Positions 1-7,425 of a stretch of 17,157 nt of DNA are shown here, in pieces. Location: the NCBI GenBank assembly GCA_028277485.1, contig JANQGE010000053.1, forward strand, positions 1 to 17,157. The letters are read 5' to 3'. Below the pieces are notes generated by a model. It saw only the letters and a program-made list of their open reading frames with translations. It did no database searches and was not told the DNA's origin. Numbering within the stretch: position 1 is the first letter of the stretch; every line of letters starts with the position of its first letter. Position numbers and translations under genes: made by a program. Source of the DNA: Chlorobium sp. Lineage in GTDB: Bacteria; Bacteroidota; Chlorobiia; Chlorobiales; Chlorobiaceae.

Positions 1-305
1 GCAAAAGGGAAAATCGATTCCCGATACCGATAGCGACGGCGAACCCCGAAAGAAGAACAATCGGGGGTCGGGTGTTTGAACTCTCATGAATTATTCAGGC
101 TAAAGCGTGCCTTATTGAAGCGCGGAACAAATAAATAGAGGTGCCCTTTATAGGGTGCGCAGTAACAGTATTAGTGGCGTTTTAAGGAAAGTTTTCTTGA
201 TGATGCATTGCGGATTTGGTGGTAATCTTTGTATCTTCTCCTTTTAAAATGTTAATTTACGGAGATTTTCACCCCGGATAACTGTTAAAAGAATCAGCTT
301 ATAAC
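1..305. other. Intergenic region upstream of fabI with decayed repeat pieces
   Basis: No credible gene is seen. Bases 1-75 carry AATCG-rich sequence similar, in reverse orientation, to the degenerate heptamer repeats found elsewhere in the window. Bases 76-112 (TTGAACTCTCATGAATTATT and onward) look like a decayed end of the MITE-like family. A better-preserved end follows at 115-147. The 150 bases before fabI are AT-rich and should hold its promoter. TTGCGG near 210 followed 18 bases later by TATCTT is a possible but weak -35/-10 pair. Confidence 0.5.
115..147 (-). repeat. Truncated MITE-like element, right end only
   Basis: The sequence TTGAAGCGCGGAACAAATAA followed by ATAGAGGTGCCCT matches the right end of the dispersed family seen at 3756-3827, 8773-8886 and 16959-17064. 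The left part is missing or too decayed to recognise, though 76-112 may be a remnant of a second end. Strand is given relative to the orientation in which the family starts with AGGGCACCTCTA. The match to the family end is direct. Calling it a remnant of a mobile element is inference. Confidence 0.6.
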
Positions 306-1187
306 ATGCCTGATAAAGTGCATTATGGTCTTTTAAAAGGAAAGAAAGGGATTGTTTTCGGCCCTCTGGATGAAAGCAGCATCGGCTGGCAGGTCGCTCT
401 TCATGCTTACCGTGAAGGAGCCGAGATTGCAATTTCCAATATAGCTACTGCATTGAGATTTGGTAACATAAACGAGTTGGCCGAGATTTGTGGCAACGCT
501 CCTGTTATCGTGTGCGACGCGGGCAAGGATGAGGACGTTGACAACGCATTCAAGGAGTTGGCTGAGGAACTTGGTTCTGTGGATTTTATCGTTCATTCGA
601 TCGGCATGTCACAGAACATCCGCAAGCAGGTTCCTTATGAGGAATTGAATTACGAATGGTTCTTCAAAACACTGAACGTGTCAGGAATTTCACTGCATCG
701 CCTGGTTTCTTTCGCTCTGAGAAACAACGTGGTCAACAATGGCGCGAGTATTCTTGCTCTGTCCTATATCGCTTCACAGCGAAATTACTGGACATATTCC
801 GATATGGGTGACGCGAAGTCGCTTCTGGAATCAATTGTCAGGAGTTACGGTCCCCGTTTGGCACAACGCGGTATCCGGATCAACACGATTTCTCAAAGCC
901 CTACGTACACCAAGGCGGGCAGCGGTATTCCTGGCTTTGAAAAGATGCATGAGTACAGCGATCTTATGTCCCCGCTGGGTAACGCGTCAGCGGAAGAGTG
1001 TGCAGAGTATGCTGTAACCCTGCTGAGCGATCTTACCCGCAAGGTCACCATGCAGAACCTGTATCATGACGGCGGTTACAGTTCCATGGGGGCGACCATA
1101 CCCATGATCAGACTGGCGCACGAAGCTCTCCATGACAAGGAACTTGCTGCGAGGGTCGGTCTGGAAAATTTTTCACCCTCCAAATAA
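306..1187 (+). CDS. fabI: Enoyl-[acyl-carrier-protein] reductase FabI
   Basis: This cytoplasmic enzyme catalyses the last step of each fatty-acid elongation cycle, reducing enoyl-ACP with NAD(P)H. The 293 residues form a short-chain dehydrogenase fold. The glycine-rich nucleotide loop is GPLDESSIGW (19-28), VHSIG sits at 96-100, and the FabI catalytic set is Tyr154 and Tyr164 with Lys171 in YSDMGDAK, a Y-x6-K motif. The segment ISQSPTYTKAGSG (195-207) and the ending NLYHDGGYSSMG resemble FabI of the Bacteroidetes/Chlorobi group more than the E. coli form. Length is slightly above the usual 260-270. The start at 306 is the first Met before the conserved YGLLKGKKG; no strong Shine-Dalgarno is visible. 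It appears monocistronic, with a terminator directly after its stop. Identity is secure, but cofactor preference is not readable. Confidence 0.93.
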   Translation: MPDKVHYGLLKGKKGIVFGPLDESSIGWQVALHAYREGAEIAISNIATALRFGNINELAEICGNAPVIVCDAGKDEDVDNAFKELAEELGSVDFIVHSIGMSQNIRKQVPYEELNYEWFFKTLNVSGISLHRLVSFALRNNVVNNGASILALSYIASQRNYWTYSDMGDAKSLLESIVRSYGPRLAQRGIRINTISQSPTYTKAGSGIPGFEKMHEYSDLMSPLGNASAEECAEYAVTLLSDLTRKVTMQNLYHDGGYSSMGATIPMIRLAHEALHDKELAARVGLENFSPSK

Positions 1188-1190
1188 TTC

Positions 1191-1225
1191 ACCGGAGGAC
1201 GTAAAACCTCACCTCCGGTTTTTAT
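1191..1225 (+). terminator. Rho-independent terminator after fabI
   Basis: An 8-bp stem, ACCGGAGG (1191-1198) with CCTCCGGT (1212-1219), has a 13-base loop and is followed by a T run. It begins three bases after the fabI stop, so it should end the fabI transcript and separate it from idh. Confidence 0.85.
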
Positions 1226-1336
1226 TCAGCCGGCGCTCAACGGTGTCGGTATGACAGATAATATTAATTGAAATCACCTGTTTTTCAGGCGATGAGGGCT
1301 ATGTTTTTGTGACTCGCCGCCTGTGCGACGGTCATG

Positions 1337-1342
1337 TATAAT
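1337..1342 (+). promoter_or_regulatory. Possible -10 element for idh
   Basis: A perfect TATAAT lies 70 bases before the idh start, in the 225-base gap between the fabI terminator and idh. No good -35 is seen at the usual 16-18 base spacing; TTGTGA at 1308-1313 is too far upstream (23 bases). The placement makes sense because idh needs its own promoter after the fabI terminator, but only half of the expected signal is present. Confidence 0.35.
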
Positions 1343-1412
1343 CTTTTTAAATGTAAAAACGTTGAAGCAGTGCAATAAAGTAAAACCATAACAACTTAAA
1401 AAAGTAACAGAC

Positions 1413-3632
1413 ATGGCAAGAATTATCTATACCAAAATTGACGAAGCACCGGCACTGGCGACCTATTCTCTGCTGCCGATAATTCAGGCTTTCACCAACG
1501 GCACCGGTATTTCGGTTGAAACCAGCGATATCTCCCTTGCCGGAAGGATCATCGCCAATTTTCCCGAGAATCTCTCTGAAGAACAGCGGATTCCGGATAA
1601 CCTTACCGCACTCGGTGAGCTGGCCAAGACCAAAGAAGCCAACATTATCAAACTTCCCAATATCAGTGCATCGATTCCCCAGCTCAAGGCGGCAATCAAG
1701 GAGCTGCAGGAAAAAGGATATGCTATTCCCGATTTTCCTGAAGATCCGAAAACCGATGCTGAAAAAGGGATCAGGGCACGTTTCGCCAGGGCGCTTGGAA
1801 GCGCCGTGAACCCTGTGCTGCGCGAAGGCAACTCGGACAGAAGGTCTGCGCCTTCGGTCAAGCAGTATGCGCAGAACAATCCACACCGTCTGAGAGCATG
1901 GGAAAACAGCTCCAAGGCACACGTCTCGCACATGCAGGGCGGTGATTTCTATGGCAGTGAACAATCAGCAACCATGAACGGCGCGACCGATGTTCGCATC
2001 GAATATGTCGATGGTGACGGCACTGTGACGGTTCTCAAGGACAAAATTGCCTTGCAGGACGGCGAGGTTGTGGATACTTCCGCCATGAACGTCCGCCAGC
2101 TGCGCGAGTTCTTTGCTGCCCAGATGGATAAGGCTAAAGAGGACGGCCTGTTGTTGTCACTGCACATGAAAGCCACCATGATGAAGGTTTCCGACCCGAT
2201 CATATTTGGCCATGCCGTATCGGTGTTCTACAAGGATGTGTTTGACAAGCATGGTGACGTGCTGAATGAGCTCGGCGTCGATGTCAATAACGGCCTTGGC
2301 GATCTGTATGCAAAGATCCAATCGCTGCCGGAAGAGAAAAGGGCCGAAATCGAGGCGGATATCCAGGAAGTTTACAAGAACCGTCCGGCTCTTGCGATGG
2401 TTGACTCGGACAAGGGAATTACCAACCTGCATGTGCCGAACGATGTCATCATTGATGCGTCGATGCCGGTTGTTATCCGCGACGGTGGCAAGATGTGGGG
2501 TCCTGACGGCGAGCTGCATGAGACCAAGGCCATGATTCCAGACCGCAGCTATGCCCCCGCGTACCAGGAAATGGTTGAGGATTGTCAGAAAAACGGAGCC
2601 TACAACCCGGCAACCATGGGCGGTGTTTCAAACGTCGGTCTCATGGCACAGAAAGCTGAGGAATACGGTTCTCATGACAAAACGTTCGAGGCACCGGGCA
2701 ACGGTATTATCCGTATTGTGGATGCGTCCGGCAACTCGATGCTCGAGCAGGATGTCGAGCCCGACGATATTTTCAGAATGTGTCAGGTCAAGGACGCACC
2801 TATCCGCGACTGGGTGAAGCTTGCCATTAGCAGGGCAAGAGCCACCGGTGCTCCGGCGGTATTCTGGCTGGACAAGGAAAGAGCACATCATATCGAGCTG
2901 ATCAAGAAGGTCAACGCCTACCTGAAGGACCATGACACCAGCGGTCTCGATATCAGGATCATGTCTCCGGTTGAAGCCATGCGCTTCTCGCTCGAACGCA
3001 TCAGACAGGGCAAGAACACCATTTCAGTTACCGGCAACGTGCTCAGGGATTATCTCACTGACCTGTTCCCGATCCTCGAACTCGGTACCAGTGCGAAAAT
3101 GCTTTCCATTGTACCGTTGATGAATGGCGGCGGCCTGTTCGAAACCGGTGCGGGCGGTTCTGCTCCCAAACACGTGCAGCAGTTTGTCAAGGAGGGACAC
3201 CTGAGGTGGGATTCTCTCGGCGAAATGCTTGCGCTTGGCGTTTCACTTGAGCATCTGGGCAATGTCTTCGGCAACGAGAAAGCAAAGGTTTTCGCCGAAG
3301 CGGTTGACCAAGCTGTCGGGCAGTACCTTGAAAACGGGAAATCTCCTTCACGCAAGGTGCATGAGCTCGATAACCGAGGAAGCCATTTCTATTTCGCCAT
3401 GTACTGGGCTCAGGCACTTGCCGCTCAGAACAACGATCAGGAGCTCAAGACAAAATTTGCCGCCGTGGCAAAAGAGCTTGAAGAGAACGAAGAGCGGATT
3501 GTCGGCGAGCTCGATGCCGCCCAGGGTTCCTCTGTCGATCTTGGGGGGTACTTTATGCCGGATGATGAGAGAGCATCGAAAGCAATGCGCCCGAGTGCAA
3601 CGCTCAATGCCATTATCGACACACTTCTCTAA
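1413..3632 (+). CDS. icd: Monomeric NADP-dependent isocitrate dehydrogenase
   Basis: This enzyme interconverts isocitrate with 2-oxoglutarate and CO2. In green sulfur bacteria it runs in the carboxylating direction in the reductive TCA cycle and also feeds glutamate synthesis. The 739 residues match the large monomeric class (about 740), not the 400-residue dimeric class. Residues known from the Azotobacter vinelandii structure are all present with a constant shift of two: Ser130, Asn133, Arg137 and Arg143 for substrate; Lys253 and Tyr418 for catalysis; Asp348, Asp546 and Asp550 for metal; and His587, Arg598 and Arg647 for NADP. The start is the only Met before the conserved ARIIYTKIDEAP. No strong Shine-Dalgarno is visible. 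The gene stands alone, with terminators before and after it. The protein appears intact. Confidence 0.95.
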   Translation: MARIIYTKIDEAPALATYSLLPIIQAFTNGTGISVETSDISLAGRIIANFPENLSEEQRIPDNLTALGELAKTKEANIIKLPNISASIPQLKAAIKELQEKGYAIPDFPEDPKTDAEKGIRARFARALGSAVNPVLREGNSDRRSAPSVKQYAQNNPHRLRAWENSSKAHVSHMQGGDFYGSEQSATMNGATDVRIEYVDGDGTVTVLKDKIALQDGEVVDTSAMNVRQLREFFAAQMDKAKEDGLLLSLHMKATMMKVSDPIIFGHAVSVFYKDVFDKHGDVLNELGVDVNNGLGDLYAKIQSLPEEKRAEIEADIQEVYKNRPALAMVDSDKGITNLHVPNDVIIDASMPVVIRDGGKMWGPDGELHETKAMIPDRSYAPAYQEMVEDCQKNGAYNPATMGGVSNVGLMAQKAEEYGSHDKTFEAPGNGIIRIVDASGNSMLEQDVEPDDIFRMCQVKDAPIRDWVKLAISRARATGAPAVFWLDKERAHHIELIKKVNAYLKDHDTSGLDIRIMSPVEAMRFSLERIRQGKNTISVTGNVLRDYLTDLFPILELGTSAKMLSIVPLMNGGGLFETGAGGSAPKHVQQFVKEGHLRWDSLGEMLALGVSLEHLGNVFGNEKAKVFAEAVDQAVGQYLENGKSPSRKVHELDNRGSHFYFAMYWAQALAAQNNDQELKTKFAAVAKELEENEERIVGELDAAQGSSVDLGGYFMPDDERASKAMRPSATLNAIIDTLL

Positions 3633-3643
3633 AGAGCACCTCT

Positions 3644-3676
3644 AAAAACCCCCTCTCCCAGGGGGTTTTTTATTTT
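3644..3676 (+). terminator. Strong rho-independent terminator after idh
   Basis: A10-bp stem pairs AAAAACCCCC (3644-3653) with GGGGGTTTTT (3661-3670) around a 7-base loop and is followed by more T. The bases just before it, AGAGCACCTCTAAAAA, resemble the MITE-like terminal sequence AGGGCACCTCTA, so the hairpin may include a decayed element end. The stem also has A/T arms on both sides and could work in reverse for the convergent DUF389 gene. Confidence 0.88.
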
Positions 3677-3684
3677 TGACTTGT

Positions 3685-3755
3685 CATTGCCAACTGCCAA
3701 CTTTCCCCCTTGTCACTTGTTTCTCATCACCCGTCACTACTCTTTTGCCAGCTGG
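3685..3755. repeat. Degenerate heptamer repeat tract
   Basis: TGCCAACTGCCAACTTTCCC, a stretch with GTCACTTG, then CATCACCCGTCACTACTC and TTTTGCCAGCTG are similar in content and order to the tract at 10253-10332. Units are about seven bases long (TGCCAAC, GTCACTA). No gene or RNA structure is evident here. Confidence 0.55.
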
Positions 3756-3827
3756 ATATTGCCTGCCCAACGAAGCAATTGAAGCGCGGAATAAATTAAT
3801 AGAGGTACCCTAAATAGAGGTGCCCTT
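3756..3827 (-). repeat. MITE-like element, right half with doubled terminus
   Basis: The segment GCCCAACGAAGCAATTGAAG followed by CGCGGAATAAAT matches the inner right part of the copies at 8773-8886 and 16959-17064. It then shows two successive ends, TAATAGAGGTACCC (3797-3810) and TAAATAGAGGTGCCC (3811-3825). The duplication fits one copy having inserted in the end of another, with later loss of the left part. Its outer edge touches the stop codon of the DUF389 gene. Confidence 0.7.
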
Positions 3828-4807
3828 CAGAACGACAGCGTCCGCACATAAATAACCAGTCCAAGCAAAACCAAGGTAACAACCCAGACAAAAATATAGG
3901 TTCGCATGGCCTTTTTAGCCGTTTCCTTTTCCCACCATGTCCTTGGCCGAACGCCTTTGAGGAGAAATACCAGCTTGCAGGCAAGGTTCACGCTCACGAC
4001 ATTTACCGCAAGAAGCAGCGCCGCTCCTGCTGCAAGATCGATACGGGCATGCCCGAGCATCAGCCCAAACGTTGCCGCAGGCGGAAGCAGCGCAACCGCA
4101 ACCATGACACCGACCAGCACGCTCGGCAAACCGGTGCTGAGAGAGAGTGCCGCCGCCGCCCCCGAGGCAAAGGCCAGCGCGATCGAGTCCAGGCCGGCGT
4201 CCGTCCGGGCGATCAGCTCGGGGCTGGTCAGGGGAAATGGCCAGACAACCCCGATAAGCACCGAAAGAGCTACCGCAAGAAAAACTCCGGCAAAAAGGGT
4301 TTTCAGGGAATTTTTCATGAGGGAAAGATCACCGAGCGCTGTGCCGAGCCCGAAAGCAAGGTTCGGCCCAAGCAACGGAGCAATCACCATCGCGCCGATC
4401 ACCACGGCCACGTTGTTCTCGATCAACCCTATAGCCGCTACAATCGTTGACAGCATCACCAGTACAAGATAATTCGCATCAAGGCGCGAGTTTTTTTGGA
4501 CCTCCTTGTACAGCGATTCACGTGCCTGTGTTGCTTTGGCCTCCTTTTCCTGCTGCTCCTCTGTCTGCTGGGGAAGAGAAATATCGATGGGATAGACCAG
4601 CAACTTGGCACAGGACTGTGCTCCCAGGACGCCCTGTAATGCGTCCAGCACTTCCTGTACCTTGTCATCGGTTACAACGAGCCTCATGGGCTGCTGGTCG
4701 TCCTTGTCCTTCAAGCCGGTTCGGAAGTCCCGGGCCTTGTGTTTTTCCGCAATCGCCACAACGGTTTTGACACTTCCCTCATCGGCGATCACTTCGATTA
4801 GCTTCAT
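3827..4807 (-). CDS. DUF389 family integral membrane protein
   Basis: The 326-residue protein has a soluble N-terminal domain (1-108) that starts MKLIEVIADEG and includes an acidic, Gln/Glu-rich linker near 80-105. A hydrophobic domain follows with about six or seven membrane spans near 112-129, 133-152, 170-191, 206-222, 225-250, 256-284 and 303-322. The conserved segment GAMVIAPLLGPNLAFGLG (138-155) is the hallmark of the DUF389 / TIGR00341 family. The biochemical role of that family is not established, so none is assigned. The start is the first Met of the conserved N-terminus; there is no clear Shine-Dalgarno. The gene is on the same strand as ackA-xfp but is separated from xfp by 185 bases of repeats. 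Its TGA stop abuts a MITE-like end, so the natural 3' context may have been replaced. Confidence 0.85.
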   Translation of the reverse strand: MKLIEVIADEGSVKTVVAIAEKHKARDFRTGLKDKDDQQPMRLVVTDDKVQEVLDALQGVLGAQSCAKLLVYPIDISLPQQTEEQQEKEAKATQARESLYKEVQKNSRLDANYLVLVMLSTIVAAIGLIENNVAVVIGAMVIAPLLGPNLAFGLGTALGDLSLMKNSLKTLFAGVFLAVALSVLIGVVWPFPLTSPELIARTDAGLDSIALAFASGAAAALSLSTGLPSVLVGVMVAVALLPPAATFGLMLGHARIDLAAGAALLLAVNVVSVNLACKLVFLLKGVRPRTWWEKETAKKAMRTYIFVWVVTLVLLGLVIYVRTLSF

Positions 4808-4878
4808 AGTTCAATAGCTGGATGGTTCAATAGCAATGCCACTTTTCCCCAACTGTGCGCCAGCACCCCGTCGTCAGA

Positions 4879-4998
4879 ATCGGTAATCGGGATTCGGAAA
4901 TCGGGACTCGATCTTTTCTTTTTCTTGGCCTACCGCCAACTTCCCCCTCCCCCTTTTTGACTTTTGAATTTTGAATTTTGACTTGTCACTGTCTACTG
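4879..4998. repeat. Heptamer tandem repeat mosaic between DUF389 gene and xfp
   Basis: In strict seven-base phase one reads AATCGGT, AATCGGG, ATTCGGA, AATCGGG, ACTCGAT (4879-4913). After a T- and C-rich stretch come TTTTTGA, CTTTTGA, ATTTTGA, ATTTTGA, CTTGTCA, CTGTCTA (4954-4995). The same unit types recur at 10178-10332. The array runs into the xfp coding end and contains its TAG stop codon (4993-4995). No hairpin terminator for xfp is evident in it. Confidence 0.7.
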
Positions 4999-7395
4999 AT
5001 TCCATTCCCATTTCCAGTTTCTGATTTCAGGCATATCCTGGCCGTGTTTGCAGATGTATTCCTTGTGATCGATCAGGCGGTCGCGCACATACTGTTTTAC
5101 ATAAGCCGCACGCTGCCGCAAACGGGGAACACGATCAACCACATCGGCCACAAGGTGAAAACGGTCAAGGTCGTTCATCACCACCATATCGAACGGTGTC
5201 GTGGTTGTTCCCTCCTCCTTGTACCCGCGGACATGCAGGTTCTTGTGGTTGGTCCGGCGGTAGGTCAGGCGATGAATCAGCCAGGGATAACCATGGTAAG
5301 CGAAGATAATGGGCTTGTCGGTTGTGAAAATATCATCGAAATGCCGGTCCCGAAGCCCGTGAGGATGCTCCTCTTTCGGTTGCAGGGTCATCAGATCGAC
5401 AACATTGACCACCCTTATTTTCAGGTCGGGAATCTGACGGCGCAGAATATCGACCGCCGCAAGTGTTTCGAGCGTGGGAATGTCACCCGCGCATGCCATA
5501 ACCACATCGGGATCACCGTCTTCGGTATCGTTCGACGCCCATTCCCAGATTCCTATACCGCTTGTGCAGTGCTTCACTGCAGCATCCATATCGAGCCACT
5601 GGTAAGCCGGCTGTTTTCCGGCAACAATCACGTTGATATAGTTGCGTGAACGCAAACAGTGGTCGGTGACCGACAACAGCGTATTGGCATCCGGGGGCAG
5701 ATAGACCCGGATCACATCGGCTTTCTTATTGACAACGTGATCGATAAATCCCGGATCCTGATGAGAAAATCCGTTATGGTCCTGGCGCCACACGTGCGAT
5801 GTAAGAAAATAGTTCAGTGAAGCAATCGGCATCCGCCACGGAATTTCATCATTGGTGACTTTCAACCACTTGGCGTGCTGGTTGAACATAGAGTCAATGA
5901 TGTGGATAAACGCTTCGTAACAGGAAAAGAACCCGTGCCTTCCGGTCAGCAGGTAACCTTCGAGCCACCCTTGGCAGGTATGTTCGGACAGGATTTCCAT
6001 TACCCTCCCGTCCGGGGAAAGATGCTCGTCCTCCGGGATCATCTCACCCATCCATACCCGATCCGTCTCGTCGAAAAGGTCACCCAGACGGTTCGATGCA
6101 GTTTCGTCCGGACCGAAAACCCGGAAATTTGCCGCTTTTGCGTTGCGTTTCATGATATCCCTCAGAAAACGGGCCATCGGCTTGGGAGCCTCGGCAATGA
6201 CCGATCCGGGTTCGGGCACGTCAATCGCGTAATCCTGAAAATCCGGCATTCGAAGCTCCTGCAAAAGCATGCCTCCGTTGGCATGAGGACTGTCGCCCAT
6301 TCGGCGCTTCCCTTCCGGCGCAAGCTCCTGCAGCTCAGACTTCAGCGCACCTTCCTCGGTAAACAACTCTTCCGGACTGTAGCTTTTCATCCACGCTTCA
6401 AGCAATGCAAGATGCTCCGGGTTCTCTCTTACACTGGAAAAGGGAACCTGATGCGATCTCCAGAAATCCTCGGTTTTTCTGCCTCCGACCTCTTTCGGTC
6501 CGGTCCACCCTTTCGGGGAACGCAGCACGATCATGGGCCACCGCTGCCTTTGTGTTTTTCCTCCCTCTCTTGCCTGTTTTTGAATGTCGGCAATCTCATC
6601 CAAACAGCAATCAAGAGCTGCTGCCATTGTCTGGTGCATGGTTTCAGGATCGCTTCCTTCGACGAAGTACGGTTTATAGCCATAGCCGATCATCAGGCTC
6701 TCCAGTTCTTCATGGGAAATCCTGGCAAGCACCGTTGGATTGGCGATCTTGTAACCGTTCAGATGCAGAATCGGAAGCACCGCCCCATCACGAGCAGGAT
6801 TGAGAAACTTGTTGCTGTGCCACGCTGTAGCCAGAGGACCTGTCTCGGCTTCACCGTCACCGACAATACAGGCCGCGACCAGACCGGGGTTATCGAATAT
6901 CGCTCCGTATGCATGAGACAAGGCATAGCCAAGCTCTCCTCCCTCATGGATAGAGCCCGGCGTTTCAGGAGCCACATGGCTCGGCACGCCTCCGGGGAAA
7001 GAAAACTGACGGAACAGCCGCCGCATACCCTCTTCATCGAATGACACATCAGGATAATACTCACTGTAAGTCCCCTCAAGCCAAACGTTGGCGACCAGTG
7101 CCGGTCCGCCATGGCCGGGCCCGGCGATATAGATCATGTCGAGGTCCCGAGCTTTGATGATCCGGTTCAGATGCACATAAATAAAGTTAAGGCCCGGCGT
7201 CGTCCCCCAGTGTCCGAGCAAACGGGGTTTGACATGGTCGATTTCAAGCGGTTTTTTAAGCAGCGGGTTGTCCATCAGGTAGATCTGCCCGACGGAGAGG
7301 TAGTTGGCCGCTCTCCAGTAGGCGTTGATATTTTTCAACTCTTCTTCGAACAGTGGCATATTGTTTCGTAGCTCCTTGGTTTGTGTTTCTGTCAT
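4993..7395 (-). CDS. xfp: Xylulose-5-phosphate/fructose-6-phosphate phosphoketolase
   Basis: This thiamine-diphosphate enzyme cleaves xylulose 5-phosphate or fructose 6-phosphate with phosphate to give acetyl phosphate plus a sugar phosphate. The 800 residues match the family (790-830). Visible motifs are GHWGTTPGLN (61-70) with His62, GPGHGG (92-97) with His95, EGGELGY (151-157), the ThDP motif GDGEAETGPLATAW (179-192), Glu479 in WLEG, SHQDPGF (544-550) and His553. All correspond to functional positions of bifidobacterial phosphoketolase. Met1 has a weak leader. Met13 (start 7359) has AAGGAG 12 bases upstream and is an alternative. The gene lies 30 bases after ackA on the same strand, so acetyl phosphate would pass to acetate kinase to make ATP. 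The stop codon sits in a heptamer repeat tract. Confidence 0.95.
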   Translation of the reverse strand: MTETQTKELRNNMPLFEEELKNINAYWRAANYLSVGQIYLMDNPLLKKPLEIDHVKPRLLGHWGTTPGLNFIYVHLNRIIKARDLDMIYIAGPGHGGPALVANVWLEGTYSEYYPDVSFDEEGMRRLFRQFSFPGGVPSHVAPETPGSIHEGGELGYALSHAYGAIFDNPGLVAACIVGDGEAETGPLATAWHSNKFLNPARDGAVLPILHLNGYKIANPTVLARISHEELESLMIGYGYKPYFVEGSDPETMHQTMAAALDCCLDEIADIQKQAREGGKTQRQRWPMIVLRSPKGWTGPKEVGGRKTEDFWRSHQVPFSSVRENPEHLALLEAWMKSYSPEELFTEEGALKSELQELAPEGKRRMGDSPHANGGMLLQELRMPDFQDYAIDVPEPGSVIAEAPKPMARFLRDIMKRNAKAANFRVFGPDETASNRLGDLFDETDRVWMGEMIPEDEHLSPDGRVMEILSEHTCQGWLEGYLLTGRHGFFSCYEAFIHIIDSMFNQHAKWLKVTNDEIPWRMPIASLNYFLTSHVWRQDHNGFSHQDPGFIDHVVNKKADVIRVYLPPDANTLLSVTDHCLRSRNYINVIVAGKQPAYQWLDMDAAVKHCTSGIGIWEWASNDTEDGDPDVVMACAGDIPTLETLAAVDILRRQIPDLKIRVVNVVDLMTLQPKEEHPHGLRDRHFDDIFTTDKPIIFAYHGYPWLIHRLTYRRTNHKNLHVRGYKEEGTTTTPFDMVVMNDLDRFHLVADVVDRVPRLRQRAAYVKQYVRDRLIDHKEYICKHGQDMPEIRNWKWEWNQ

Positions 7396-7425
7396 CGTTT
7401 CACTTTTTTTTGGGGTTGTTTTTTC

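Noticed and set aside
1347..1964. Minus-strand open frame of 205 residues
   Set aside because: It overlaps the N-terminal part of the isocitrate dehydrogenase gene and its leader and shows no recognisable protein content.
4978..5649. Plus-strand open frame of 223 residues
   Set aside because: It lies fully antisense to xfp and has low-complexity content with no recognisable domain. It is a shadow of the well-supported phosphoketolase frame.
5875..7044. Plus-strand open frame of 389 residues
   Set aside because: Antisense to xfp, where all catalytic motifs are on the other strand. Its composition (many Arg, His and Phe) is typical of a shadow frame.
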